The notes beneath the pieces are model-generated. The model was not told where the DNA came from. It made no database searches and saw nothing but the letters and a program-made list of their open reading frames with translations. Below are positions 43,690 through 55,296 of a DNA stretch of 64,000 nucleotides, in pieces (position 1 is the stretch's first letter; every line of letters begins with the position of its first letter). The position numbers and the translations under genes were made by a program. Origin of the DNA: Humulus lupulus (taxonomy: Eukaryota > Streptophyta > Magnoliopsida > Rosales > Cannabaceae); the NCBI RefSeq assembly GCF_963169125.1, contig NC_084795.1, forward strand, positions 131,481,701 to 131,545,700, given 5' to 3'.

Positions 43690-44757
43690 CCCGCAGTTTC
43701 GGGTGAGGCAGGGAGTGGATTTCATGGGAGGATTACCCAGGACAGTTGAACTTCATGACTCAGTGTGGGTGATTGTGAACAAATACACCAAGTCAGCCCA
43801 TTTTCTACCAGTGAGGTCGACCTATATAGTGGAATAGTATGCAGAGATGTATGTGAGGGAGATAGTTCGTCTCCATGGGGTTCCAAAGTCTGTTGTATCT
43901 GATCGAGACCCTATCTTTACCTCCAAGTTTTGGGGAGCTCTACAGAGAGCTATGGGGACTCAGCTGAGGTATAGCACAGCTTTTCATCCTCAGACTGATG
44001 GACAGTCTGAGAGGACGATTCAGGTATTGGAGGACATGCTTAGGGCATGTGGGATTGACTTTGAGGGTTCATGGAGTAAGTACCTCCCATTGATTGAGTT
44101 CTCATATAACAACAACTATCAGTCCATAATTAGAGTGGCCCTTTATGAGATGTTATATGGGAGAAAATGCAGATCACCCATACATTGGGATGAGATGGGT
44201 GAGAGGAGGTACCTAGGACCGGATATGGTTCAGAGGACTAATGAGGCTATTGAGAAGATTTGAGCTAGAATGCTTACTTCACAGAGTAGACAGAAAAGCT
44301 ATGCTGATCCTAAGCGTAGGAACATGGAGTTCTAGGTTGGAGACCACGTGTTTCTGCGAGTTTCACCATTGAGAGGGGTGAGGAGGTTTGGAGTCAAGGG
44401 CAAGTTGAGCCCTCGGTTTGTTGGACCTTTTGAGATCCTAGAGAGGATTGGACAGGTGGCTTATAGGCTGGCCTTGCCACCGTCGCTATCAGGAGTTCAT
44501 AATGTGTTCCATGTCTCCATGTTGCGGAAGTATGTTTCTGATACGACACATGTGCAGAAGTACGAAGACTTAGAGTTACAGACAGACTTGTCCTATGAGG
44601 AGCGACCAGTTAAGATTTTAGATCGGAAGGACAAAGTCTTACGGAATAAGACAATTCCGTTAGTGAAAGTATTATGGAGGAATAGCAAGGTCGAAGAAGC
44701 GACCTGGGAGTTAGAGACAGCGATGCGGGATCAGTATCCCGAGATATTTAGGTAAAT
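43690..44757 (+). pseudogene. Chromovirus integrase C-terminal part (second element)
   Basis: Begins within the integrase: [58 protein letters not shown] (second and third catalytic acids present), [25 protein letters not shown], then the C-terminal module [49 protein letters not shown] and [19 protein letters not shown] to the stop at 44752-44754. Stops at 43835, 44261 and 44333. Everything upstream (gag to integrase start) is missing at the junction with the Tat antisense ORF. It is a different family from the element at 29687: the LTR that follows is unlike that one. Confidence 0.88.
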
Positions 44758-44777
44758 TTCGAGGATGAAATTCTCAT

Positions 44778-44791
44778 TAGGATGGGATAGT
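44778..44791 (+). promoter_or_regulatory. Polypurine tract of the second chromovirus
   Basis: ttaggatgggatag follows 'tttcgaggatgaaattctc' and directly precedes the TGTAACGACCCC LTR start. Confidence 0.75.
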
Positions 44792-47063
44792 TGTAACGAC
44801 CCCAAATTCGCTAATAAGGCTTAAGGGTCTTGATTAGTGTGTCGGGAGGGCATAAATGGGATTAGAGTGAATAGTATTTATTTGAATGTGATATTATGTG
44901 ATTAATAGTGCTTAAATAATATTTTATGATAATTGATGATATTATGTGATAATATGTGATAAATATGTTGTATATGTGGGAACCACATTATTATGTGGAT
45001 AACTCTGTAGCCGGCGACTCGAGGCGATTCTAGGGCTAGATAGCGGGAAAAGTCACAACAGGGCATTATAATTGACTTTGGACAAGTCAGGGGTATTTTA
45101 GGTATCGGGTAGTGATTTAGACTATCGGGTGATGGAAATAAATATATGGAGATATATTTGAGGTTAGAGAGTTTAGGCAGGAATATTGGGGAAATTTACT
45201 ATTTTGCCCTCGAGGATGTCTCCGGTACCCCGAGCTTTGGGATTAGTCTAATAACCTAAGGATATACTTGGAAAGACTTAGAAAATACTAGACAGAAAGT
45301 GTAAACCGACCCTCTCAGCCTTCTCTCTCTTAAGGAAGAAGAACAACTCTGAATTTTCAAGAGAATCAAGCTGAATATTTGGGAATTGAAGGGAATAATC
45401 TGGAGGATTAGCTCAGGAACTGATCAAGGGTTGAAATAGAGCCAAGGTAAGCTTTGAATTTCTCGTTTCTATGGTTGGGAATTTTGAGAAAATTGCTGAG
45501 TTTTTAATGGTTGTGGTTTTGGTATTCAAGGTTGGATTTAAGGTTGGAATCTTTGAAGTTAGGTCAGGGAACTCTTGGAGAAGTGATTCTGCAGCTGAGG
45601 TAAGTTTCAATTCAAATTTTGATGGTTGAATTTTAGTATTCCCATGCCTGGTTTTGAGTTTCTAGGTTTGAAATCTTAGAAATTGGAATTGGGGTTTTGG
45701 TGAGTGCTAGGCTGGATTTTTGGTGGAATTGTGTTGTTTAAATCATTCTAATGATGTTGTTATGAATTGGTTTTGAGTTGGGAGCTTTGGGATGGCCTAA
45801 AGTGAGGTTTAGAGGTTGAAAATGGTGGGTTTTTCTAGGTTCGAAGGTTCGGGCCGTGGCATAGTTCTTGGTGAGCCGCGGCCCTTGGAAGTTGAGTTGT
45901 GCTGAGGAAGGAGGGCGGGCCGCGGCATGGTCCATGTAGGGTCGCGACCCTTACCTGTTTTTGTGCCTTAAGAGGGCTCTGTTTGGGGCTATGCCGTGGC
46001 ATGGATGGCCTATGCCGAGGCCCTTAAGGGATTTTGGGATTTTGAGATTTTAGGCTTGGGAATTTAACCTAGGGTGCTCGGGATTGAATCTTTTACCATA
46101 TTTGGTGAAATTCAATGTTCCGAGGACTAGAACTTGGTTTAAAAAATCATTTGAGATTGTTAATGGTATCCTTCATCATGGTTGTGAGTAGGTGCTAAGC
46201 TAGGGCTCGGGGATCGGATCGCGTTCAAGGAGTATCGCCCATAACTAATTCATCTAGAAGCCAAAGGTAAGAAAACTACACCCGGTTGAATATTTGAATT
46301 GGACTAAGGGCTCCCTGATATATATGATTGAAAGAATGGTATTATGCCATGTAAATTGTAAACCAATGGCCTAAGTGTGCCACGGTTAGCTTGTGTAATT
46401 GGCACGACTCGGACACTAGTATCTGAGGACAGCTTATTATGCACTGAGCTCGGTTTAAGCGGGCCGGAGTTAGTGGGTTAAACAGAGGGTGTGACCTAAG
46501 GTGTCGGCCCTAGTATTTATGTTAATTGATTATTATATTTGGCTATGAATGTGATTAATGAGAGTGTTGAATAATCTATAGATGAAGTTATTTGTACCTT
46601 GAAGTATGCTTATATGCTATGGATTGAATATTTGAACATGCTTACTAGATATTTGTTTGATAATATTGTATATGCTGTGTATGTTGTTTTCTTGCCGGGC
46701 CTTGGCTCACGGGTGCTGCGTGGTGCAGGCAAGGGCAAGATTGATCAACCCTAATTGGAGAGCTCTGCAGGGTGACTATACATGTCAGGCCGCTCAGCCG
46801 CCACGGTTGAGGAGATTACAGGGACGAGAGGACCAGAACCTTGTATTTTGCCTTAGTATGGCTAATGGTTACTCTTAACTATTGAATTTTGTAAACCAAC
46901 TTTTAAACGTTGTACTTTTGGGGATCCCTTTGTAAATTGTTTATAATCTATAAAATGTTTCTTTTGCGGCCAAAATATCTTTTAGCCCTAGAACACTTTA
47001 GCTAATGACACGTTTTGATTAAACGACTTGATTAGCAAGTCTCACACCTTTATTAACACACAG
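44792..47063 (+). repeat. 3' LTR of the second chromovirus, nearly complete
   Basis: It starts TGTAACGACCCCAAATTCGC and continues with ctaataaggcttaagggtct, also present (reversed) at the right end of the element at 52411-58265, so those two LTRs are related. GC-rich motifs of the form 'ggccgcggcatgg' occur about three times at 45850-46020. It runs to about 47063 (acacagtgtagcg), where I expect some 25 more bases and a terminal TTACA; unrelated DNA follows instead. Confidence 0.75.
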
Positions 47064-48040
47064 TGTAGCGTTTGCACACCCCCACGGTTAGAGGGTCTAC
47101 GAACGTCGGCCTCCGAGTCGGAGGATGACAACTCAATAAAGTCAACATTTGACGGACCTTCGGGACATTGCCTAGACACCATGGACTAGGTAAGACTTGA
47201 GGGCGTATATGCGTAAGGGTAACCCTATATCTACAACATGAGTGTGAGGGGTATAAGAAAAGGGCCTATGCATATGTACTTGAAAGGCCATACGAAAAGA
47301 ATGACAAACTCTAAAGAATGAGTGTCGTGCAACCAGTGATTATACCCTCGCGTAATCAATATAAAACAAAAAAAAAAGAAAAAAAGAGGAAGGAGGCATA
47401 TCTGGAGGTATATGTACGAAGCCGAAGGCGTGCAAGGATAGACTTGTGGAGGCGTAGGGTCGGTTGTGCGATAAGCAAGGGCAAGACTGTAGGAGTAAAA
47501 GAATGCCTAGGGTCACCGCAATGCTAGCCAAAATAATAATAATAATAATAAAAAGGAGGATGAATAATTGAAATGGAAGGAAAATTACCTCAAGAATGCT
47601 TTTGTGGTGGATGGAGCCTTTGAACTCTTGAAAGTGGTTTGGAGGGAATACCACGAGGGTAGGCAAGTTTTGGTGTGGAGAAATGACTTCAAGCCTTGGG
47701 GTATTTATAAGGAAAGTCAAAGCCCCTTAGCCATTGGATTCAAGTCCACATGAGTGGTGGAGATCAAGAGTATGGGTAGCCTTGGGATCCGCGATTGAGA
47801 ATGATTGGCCCCTATGGAATCTTAGGGATAATCATGGATCCCCCAAAATTTAGATGGTTTTTGTGTTTCTTTGGACACTATAAAGAAACACAACTTCAAA
47901 ACTCACTTTGTGTTTCTTCAAGCAACATTGGGTAGCGCTCCAAGGTTGAGTCCACCAAAGTTCGTCGTACACATCAAACAAGAGAAAAAGAAAAAGTCTA
48001 CAAACACACTTAAAAGGGTACTTATAGACTCGGGGGCAAG
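47064..48040 (+). other. 3' untranslated internal part of a Tat-type element
   Basis: No credible coding sequence; short A-rich and (AAT)n tracts at 47370-47390 and 47532-47552. It ends with a polypurine tract (48027-48040, agactcgggggcaag) before an LTR. A plus-strand frame over this tract reads VLIDSGASVN and imitates a protease motif by chance. Confidence 0.45.
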
Positions 48041-49300
48041 TGTGAATACAAAAATCCTTCCCTTGTGAATTCCATTCAAGTGAACCTCTACATTATGAGG
48101 CGCCTCAAAGATTATGAGACACATGTTAGTGGGACAAAGAGGCATGGGCCTTACTTGGCATCGGAGGCGTTAGGCTAGGAAAATCACCCTCGCTATGCGA
48201 GGGTCGTTGGCAAGCAGCCCGTACGCACGCCACCCTCGCTATGCGAGGTCATTGGCAAGTAGCCCATGCGTACACCACCCGCGCTATGCGAGGGTCCTCA
48301 GATGGCTTCCCGTATGCGCATGTGCGTCGTGTTCGCCCCCCTATGATCATGCCTGCAGCCTCGCTATGCGAGGATGTAACCTTGCCTCGCTCCCGTATGG
48401 TCACACAAGTAGCCTCGCTATGCAGGGCACCCTCACTATGCGAGGGAGCGACCTTGCCGCGCCCCGTCACTCCACCTAAGCAGCCTCGCCATGTCCTTCG
48501 TGTCCCACATACCTAGACCATTGCATCCAAACAAGGGTCTCCAAGGGTCGACTCACTATGTTAGACCCTCAAAGGATCCCTAGCATCTCATTATGCGAGG
48601 CCTACACTAGGCCTCCCACATGCACCTTGTCTCACCTCAAACACCCCATGCCTCGTCGAAGCAGCCTTAGTCCATTCTAGGAGTAGGTGCCACCAGTGAG
48701 GCACCCCCAAGCCTTGTCTTCTCTTTTCATGTAAAGTGTGGAGCCTCCTCAATATGCGTACGAGGAACACTTGGAAATACTAAGTAGAAGTGCCATGTGA
48801 TCATAGGGTACTAGGTATGCGTACTGATAGGGGATGTACGACCATGACGAGGATAGGGGCGTGGCCCTGCCATCCACATCTGACGAGTAGTGGTAGTACA
48901 AATTTGTACAGAGAGTGGAGACACTACCTAGGTGCCCCTGGCCATGTGACAGTGCCGACAGTACGATGTCCTGCACCACTACTCTGATAATGTCAGGGTA
49001 GAAACCACTATGTCCCAAGCCATTACCCTGACCATGCACCTACGTACGACCTGACTCCCTGGGACCTACTTGTATCTGGGTGCCAATAGAGCCCACCTAC
49101 AAATAGGGTCCGACCCCTAAGGCTAAGGGGTTGGAAAACTGATTGTATGAGGAGACGTTTAAGAAATATATGATCTTTGTTCCATTGTAGTTCTGATTTT
49201 TCTGTTGATTCAAGTTCTTTCCATCTGATTCCTAGCTATCCTTAGTATAAAAATCTGAGTTTCCTAACCTTAAATCGTTGACGAGTTCTTACCGTCATCA
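48041..49300 (+). repeat. 3' LTR of a Tat-type element with repeated hairpins
   Basis: TGTGAATACAAAAATCC directly after the polypurine tract, through a U3 with repeated ccctcgctatgcgaggg hairpins, a TATA-like ctacaaatagg at 49097-49107, to an end (cgttgacgagttcttaccgtcatca) at 49300. The next base begins a chromovirus pol fragment. No upstream partner LTR is in the window. Confidence 0.6.
48187..48600. repeat. Dispersed hairpin repeat ccctcgctatgcgaggg, 6-7 copies
   Basis: A perfect 7-bp stem with a TAT loop at 48187-48203; further copies at 48233-48248, 48278-48294, 48359-48373, 48412-48425 (one base lost), 48431-48446 and a diverged one near 48588. The first three are spaced 46 and 45 bases with related spacers (cgtacgcacgccac / gcgtacaccac). 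Confidence 0.85.
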
Positions 49301-49991
49301 GTCTTACCAATGCACCATTCGCGTTTATGGACTTGATGAATAGGGTCTTCAAGGACTACTTAGATAAATTTGTCATAGTATTCATCGACGACATCTTAGT
49401 ATACTCCAAGGACAAAGTTGAGCACGAGGAACATTTAAGGTTAATTTTGTCACAACTAAAGGAGCATCAACTCTATGCCAAGTTCATGCAATGTGAGGTT
49501 TGGCTTTCGCAAGTGGCATTCCTGGGGCACATTATATCCAAGGACGGAGTTGCGGTAGACCCATCAAAGGTAGAGGCTGTGAAGGATTGGCCAAGACCAA
49601 AGAACGCATCTGAAGTAGGGAGCTTTCTGGGATTAGCAGGTTATTATAGGAGGTTCGTAGAGGGCTTTTCTAAGATCGCCACTCCACTCACCAACCTGAC
49701 CCGGAAACAGCAAAAATTCAACTGGAATAATAGATGTGAAGAAAGCTTCCAGTTACTTAAGGACAAGTTGTGCTCAGCACCAGTACTCTGTGTACTGACA
49801 CCCAATGATAAGTTTGTAGTCTACTGCGATGGATCTAAGCAAGGGTTGGGTTGTGTGCTGATGCAGAATGACAAGGGGATAGCCTACGCCTCATTACAGC
49901 TGAAGGAGTACGAGAAATGCTATCCAACGCATGATATGGAGTTGGCAGCGGTGGTCTTTGCGTTGAAAATCTGGCGCCATTATCTTCAGGG
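49301..49991 (+). pseudogene. Stranded RT/RNase H fragment of the 29.7-38.6 kb family
   Basis: Covers the second half of reverse transcriptase ([16 protein letters not shown], catalytic [31 protein letters not shown]) and the start of RNase H ([31 protein letters not shown]). It is collinear with 35053-35742 with only scattered changes and no stop over 230 codons. Both ends are abrupt: a Tat LTR end on the left and a different gag on the right. In VVYCDGSKQ the usual RNase H Ala after Asp is Gly; the catalytic Asp remains. Confidence 0.88.
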
Positions 49992-50890
49992 CGCCATTAC
50001 CACCACCTGCACCATTACTAATGGCCTACAATTTTGAGCTGGTCTATGAACACTATAGGAAGCAATCTCCACCTAACTTCGAAGGGAAAGTCTATCTTGG
50101 TGGGGTCATGGTGGCAGAAGATTGGTAGTGCAGCCTATCTTTGTCCTTATGGAGCTGAATGACCATCAGAGGGTTTCATGTGCGGTTCCCCTACTAAAAA
50201 TGTATACAAGGATATGGTGGGATGTGGTGAAGCAGACCCGTGGCCTAAACACTATGACCTGGGAAATTTTTTTTCAAGAATTTAGCAAAAAGTATTACAG
50301 TGCAGCTGTACTAGCAACCAAGGTTGATGAATTTGTGACCTTTGTTCAGGGGAGCCTTACTGTCACCGAACATGCCTAGAAATTTGATAGGTTTCCAAGC
50401 TTTGCACCCGAGATAGTACCAACTGAGGCCATGCGAGTCCAAAGGTTTATGAGAGGACTAAAGCCCATGATTTCTAGAGATGTAAAGATGACCAGTGCTG
50501 AGGTGGTTAGTTACACTGAGATTTTTGATAAGGCTCTTGATGCGGAATACTTAGAGGACCGCATATGGAAGGATAGTGTTGCAAGATGGGAGGCCAACAT
50601 ACTCAAGGGCTTCCATGAGGGCAATAAAAGGAAGGCACATGAGGGACAGAGCACTGGAAATGACAAGAGGCCTAGACCCCCGGCCCCAAATGGCAACAAC
50701 CACAACCACCACAACCGCCATAATAGTCACAACAATAATCATACCAAGAGGAAACCACTAGAACTACAAAGTTGAATACCCCAGCTGTCCTAAATGCTCA
50801 CATCGACCTATAGAGGAATGTTAGGAAAGCATAAACAAGTTTTACAAGTGCGGTCAGACAGGCCATCTGAAGAAGGATTGCCCACAGTGG
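49992..50890 (+). pseudogene. Gag of the plus-strand Ty3 element
   Basis: Starts inside a Pro-rich N-terminus (PPLPPPAPL), then NFEGKVYLGGVMVAEDW, frameshift, VEP-like IFVLMELNDHQRVSCAVPLL, RIWWDVVKQTRGLNTMTWEI, FFQEFSKKYYSAAVLATKV, EIVPTEAMRVQRFMRGLKP, an Asn/His-rich linker (NGNNHNHHNRHNSHNNN) and a zinc knuckle CGQTGHLKKDC at about 50850 (its first Cys pair is part of FYKCG). Stops at 50125-50127, 50377-50379 and 50773-50775, with frame changes. This is the same kind of gag as at 33155-33990 but much diverged. Confidence 0.8.
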
Positions 50891-52405
50891 CAATCTATTG
50901 CCAGCCAGAGTCTTTGCTTTGACTCAAAAGGAAGCAACAACCACTAATACCATTGTTATAGTTCAGCTTCCTATTTGTGGTATGATATGTAGAGTCCTCA
51001 TTTATTCTAGACCAACTCACTCTTATGTTGCTATAAATGTAATTGATAAACTAGGATTGCCTTGTGAACTATTTGAGCATAGTTTTAGTACCTTGTTACC
51101 ATAAAAAGACATTATGTCGTCAACTAGGTGGTTAGAGTCTGCTTCAATAGTAGTTGAGGGCAGAGAGTGCCGAACAGACCTCATAGAGTTATACACACCA
51201 TATTATGATGTTATACTTGGCATGGAGAGGTTAGAAAAATATGGGGCAACGATAGACTGTCGGAGAAAGATAGTAGAGTTCAGACTTGAGGAAGGGGAGC
51301 TTTTTTTTTAAGGGAGAAGTAATGGGATTTCACACACTCATCGTGTCTGCGCTAAAATCTTGGAACATGATGCAACATGGGTGTTCAACATTTCTGGCAA
51401 ATGTTGTGGATAAGTCTAGAGAGACTGAGTTGAAACCAGAAGATGTTCACATTGTTTGTGAGTTCCTAGAGGTGTTTCTCGAGGACTTACCACGTCTACC
51501 CTCGAATAGAAAAATCGAATTTGTAATCGAACTTACACCAAAAACAACACCAATATCCAAATCACCCTATTGAATGGCACCTATACAGTTGAAAGAACTC
51601 AAAACCCAGCTGCAGGAATTGTTGGACAAGGGGTTCTTATGATCTAGTCATTCGTCATAGGGGGCATCAGATCTGTTTGTAAAAAAGAAATATGGAAGTA
51701 TGAGAATGTGCATCGATTACTGTGAACTCAATAAGGTCATGATTAAGAAAAAATATCCCTTTCCTAGGATAGATGACCTCTTTGATCAAGTGCAAGGGTT
51801 AGTTGTGTTCTCAATGATTGATCTGCGATCCGGGTACCATAAGCTAAAGGTGAAGGTGGGAGATATTCCTAAAACAACATTATGAACCTGTTATGGGGCA
51901 CTATGAGTTCTTAGTGATGTATTTTGGACTCACTAATGCCCCAGCGACATTCATGGACATGATGAATAGAGTGGTTAAGGACTACATGGATAAATTTTTA
52001 GTTGTGTTTATAGATGATATCCTTATATACTCAAAGACTAGGGAGGAACACGAGGAACACGAGGAACACGGGGAGCACTTGATATTGAAACTCAATAGAC
52101 TACGTGAGCACTAACTCTATGCTAAGTTTTCTAAGTGTGAATTTTTTTTGGAGGAAGTGACCTACCTAGAGCATATAGTGTCCAAGAATGGAATAGCAAT
52201 GGACCCAACGAAGATCGAGGCCATTAGGGACTGGCCCCAACCCAAGAATGGCTCAGAGATTCAAAGCTTCTTAGGATTAGCAGGCCACTATCAGAAATTT
52301 GTCGAGGGTTTCTCCAAGATTGCCACACCCTTGACCAACCTAACTCACAAACATCAAAAGTTCACATGGACAAAGAAGTGTGAGGAAAGTTTTCAAACTA
52401 TGAAG
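50891..52405 (+). pseudogene. Protease and reverse transcriptase of the plus-strand Ty3 element
   Basis: Protease region 50898-51311: PARVFALTQKEATTTN, then VLIYSRPTHSYV, where the normal DSGATHS has become YSRPTHS, so the catalytic Asp is lost; later YDVILGMERLEKYGATIDC. RT 51290-52405: [85 protein letters not shown] (catalytic pair intact), [19 protein letters not shown]. Stops at 51102, 51309 (frameshift in a T-run), 51571, 51641, 51659, 51883 and 52112. The segment [12 protein letters not shown] shows a local triplication of 'gaggaacac'. The frame ends at the insertion point 52410 and resumes at 58271. Confidence 0.85.
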
Positions 52406-52410
52406 GATAG

Positions 52411-52510
52411 TGTAATGCCCTGTATAGCCAAGACCATTACACTATGTGTTTTAAATAGTGCTAGACTCTCTAAACAAGTCTCTTCGCCATAAATGTCTAA
52501 CTAAACTTGA
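52411..52510 (-). repeat. Remnant of the 3' LTR (last ~100 bases)
   Basis: tgtaatgccctgtatagcca...ccataaatgtctaac aligns with 55886-55985 (tgtaatgccttggatagcca...ccataaacgtttaaa). On the minus strand this is the LTR end. It joins RNase H sequence directly at about 52511. Confidence 0.85.
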
Positions 52511-54160
52511 TTAAGAAATAACCTTCCCTGCTTGCATAAGAACATGAGTGTGATAATCCTTCAACTGACGTGATGCATAAGAAATCACCTTCCCTGCATG
52601 CATAAGAACACAACCCAAACCCTGTCTCGAGGCATCACAGTACACTACAAACTTCTCCTGATCTGTTGGAAGACTCAGTTGTGGAGCTGTAATCAATCGC
52701 TGCTTCAACTCTTGGAAGTTTTTCTAACACATCTTACCACGCAAATTTCTAGTTCTTGCATGCCACTTCTGTCAATGGGGTAGCAATCCTTGAGAAACCT
52801 TCCACAAAACGCATGTAATAACTTGCCAATCCAAGGAAACTCCTGATCTTTGAGGCGTTCTTTGGCCTTGGCCAATCTCTGAATGCCTTAATCTTAGTTG
52901 GGTCTACCTTGATCCCGTCTATACTGACAATGTGACCAAGAAAAGTCACCTGCGGTAACCAAAACTCACACTTCTTAAACTTCGCATACAGTCTGTGCTC
53001 ATTCAATCTCTATAGTACCAACCTGAGATGTTGTTCATGTTCTGCCTCTGACTGAGAATAAACCAAAATATTGTCGATGAAGACGATCACAAACTGATCA
53101 AAATAATCTTTGAACACCCTGTTCATCAGATCCATAAAAGCTGATGGGGCATTAGTCAAACAAAATGACATGACTAGAAACTCATAATGCCTATATATGG
53201 TGTGAAAAGGAGTCTTCGATATATCCTCTTCCTTGATCCTCAGCTGGTGATAACTAGATCAAAGATCTATCTTTGAGAATATCGTTATACCCTACAACTG
53301 ATCAAACAGGTCATCTATCCTTGGTAGAGGATACTTATTCTTAATGGTTAACTTGTTCAATTCCTTGTAATCAATACACATCCTTAGAGAACCGTCCTTC
53401 TTCTTTACAAATAGGATTGGCGCACCCCATGGAGAGAAACTGTGTCTAATAAAACCCAAGTCTAACAACTCCTGTAATTGTACATTCAATTCTTTCAACT
53501 CTACTGGGGTCATTCAGTATGGTGCCCTAGACACTGGTTTTGTCCCTGGTGCCAGTTCAATAACATACTCTATCTCTCTATGTGGCGACAATCGTGGTAG
53601 ATCCTTTAGAAACACAACTCATAGACTAATCTAGTCTCTTCTAGTCCCAGTGGCACGACCTGAGTGGTATCTACCACACTAGCTAGGAATCCTATGCAAC
53701 CACCTTGCAGTAGATATCTAGCCCTTATTGCTGATATCATAGGTACATGTGGTCCATGCACAGTGCCAACAAATAAAAAGGGATCCTCACCCTCAAGCTC
53801 GAAGGTTACCATCTTCTTCTTGCAGTATATGGTTGCCCCATATTTTACTAACCAATCCATGACAAAAATCATGTCAAGGTCGTTCATAACCAACTCTATC
53901 AAGTCAACTGACAATTCTTTGCCATCCATTGTCATTGGAAATGATCTGACCCATCTCCTAGAGACTACTAACTCCCTAGTGGGAAATAAGGTTCCAAACC
54001 CCATAATATAATAATCACATGGTCTACATAGTCTATCAATTATCCTACTAGAAACAAAAGAGTGTGCAACACCAGAGTCAATCAAAACAGTATAAGGGGT
54101 TCGAGAACTAGAAAGCTAACCTGTCACTACTAATGGACTACCCTCACCCTCTGCCTATGT
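52511..54160 (-). pseudogene. Protease-RT-RNase H of the nested minus-strand element
   Basis: Minus strand. Protease (54085-53606): IDSGVAHSFVSSRIIDRL with catalytic Asp, LVMNDLDMIFVMDWLVKYGA. RT (53520-52750): [60 protein letters not shown], then catalytic box FIDN near 53080 (normally FIDD), [38 protein letters not shown]. RNase H start (52708-52511): [33 protein letters not shown] 66-base in-frame tandem duplication repeats the [17 protein letters not shown] region. Stops occur near 53519, 53259 and 52723. The rest of RNase H and integrase are missing. Confidence 0.87.
52513..52644. repeat. 66-bp tandem duplication in RNase H
   Basis: aagaaataaccttccctgct...gcataagaaca at 52513 recurs 66 bases on as aagaaatcaccttccctgca...gcataagaaca at 52579. 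The period is 22 codons, so the frame is kept. It lies exactly next to the deletion junction with the LTR remnant. Confidence 0.8.
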
Positions 54161-55296
54161 CAATACGAACACAAGAGATTGAGTCAAGTTGTCTGCCTTC
54201 TTTGGTTCTTCCTTTCTTACTCTCGAGCAATCTTTCTTCAAATGAACTACTATCCCACATAGGAAGCAAGCCTTTGCCTGACACTCTCCCATGTGTCGCC
54301 TCCTACATTTGGAACACTCTGGGTATGTCCTCCAGCCTTCATTGCCACTATGGCGGCCTATCTGTATACCCATCGACCTCTTATCAGGCCCTGAAATTGA
54401 AAAGGTATCTGGGCCATTCGTTTTCTAGTCACTGGGGCCTCCACCCCTACCTGAACCCATAAATAGAGGTCCCATCCTCCTGGTGTCTCTCTTGGCTACG
54501 TTCTCACACTAGATTTTGTTGTCTGCGCCATCTGCAGTAAGGGCTTTCTCTACCACCTGTGCATAGGTTGTCACTCCAAGCACATTGGTAATGTGAATAT
54601 CCTGGGCTATCATAGGCTGTAGCCCCTGAAGGAACCTTTCCTTCCTTGTCCCATCAGTGGGTACCATGTTTGCACAAACTTGGCTAATCTGTCAAAACAC
54701 AGTGCATACTCAGTCACTAACATATTTCCCTGCAGCAGCTTACTGAATTCCTCTGCCTTTGCAGCCTTAACTACATCATTGTAATAATTTTCATTGAATA
54801 CCATCCTGAACTCCTACCAATCCATGGTATTCACGTTCCTCGTCTAGGATATTACTTCCCACAAAATTCGGGCATCCTTCTGAAATATGTATATGGCATA
54901 GGCCATCCTTTCATTGCCAACTACCCTCGTGAAATCCAACATAGGGGTAACCATGCTCATCCACTGTTCGACCTTGGCCGAATCTGCACTGCCCTCAAAA
55001 AATGGAGGGTGCTTCTTTCAAAGCCATTCATAGAAAGGTTCCCATCTGTTCCTAACCTTTGACGGTTGTACTACTGTAAGCACCAACACAGGTGGCACCT
55101 TTGGGTGAACGTTCCCTACAGGAACCTATTGCTGTCTCAGGAGGTGGATCTCTTCTTCCTACCTCTATACTCTGGCTTGCATATCAACAAGCACTTGCTG
55201 CTAGTTCTCAGCAGCTGGCGGAGGGGTCTGACCTTGATTATCATTCTCGGCCTGAATTCCTTGGCTTACTTGAAGATCTGACTTCCATGGAAGCAT
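54161..55296 (-). pseudogene. Gag of the nested minus-strand element
   Basis: Minus strand, probable start at ATG 55296-55294 (MLPWKSDLQVSQGIQAEND). Gln/Pro-rich N-terminus with two stops, then the capsid: HPPFFEGSADSAKVEQWMS, AYAIYIFQKDARILWEVIS, MVFNENYYNDVVKAAKAEEF, LVTEYALCFDRLAKF. After a break a zinc-binding pair follows near 54290: CSKCRRRHMGECQAKAC and CFLCGIVVHLKKDC. Frameshift near 54640; stops near 54830. The arrangement mirrors the gag at 32824-33990. Confidence 0.82.

Noticed and set aside
47991..48058. VLIDSGASVN reading that looks like a retroviral protease site
   Set aside because: The codons coincide with a Tat polypurine tract (cgggggcaag) and LTR start, there is no protease context on either side, and the same G-run arrangement occurs at 578-589.
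48187..48600. CRISPR-like array of palindromic repeats
   Set aside because: Spacing is irregular beyond the first copies, spacers are themselves related, and the context is a plant LTR.
50551..50761. Val-rich frame opposite the gag linker
   Set aside because: Reverse reading of the Asn/His-rich (aac/cac) codons of gag.
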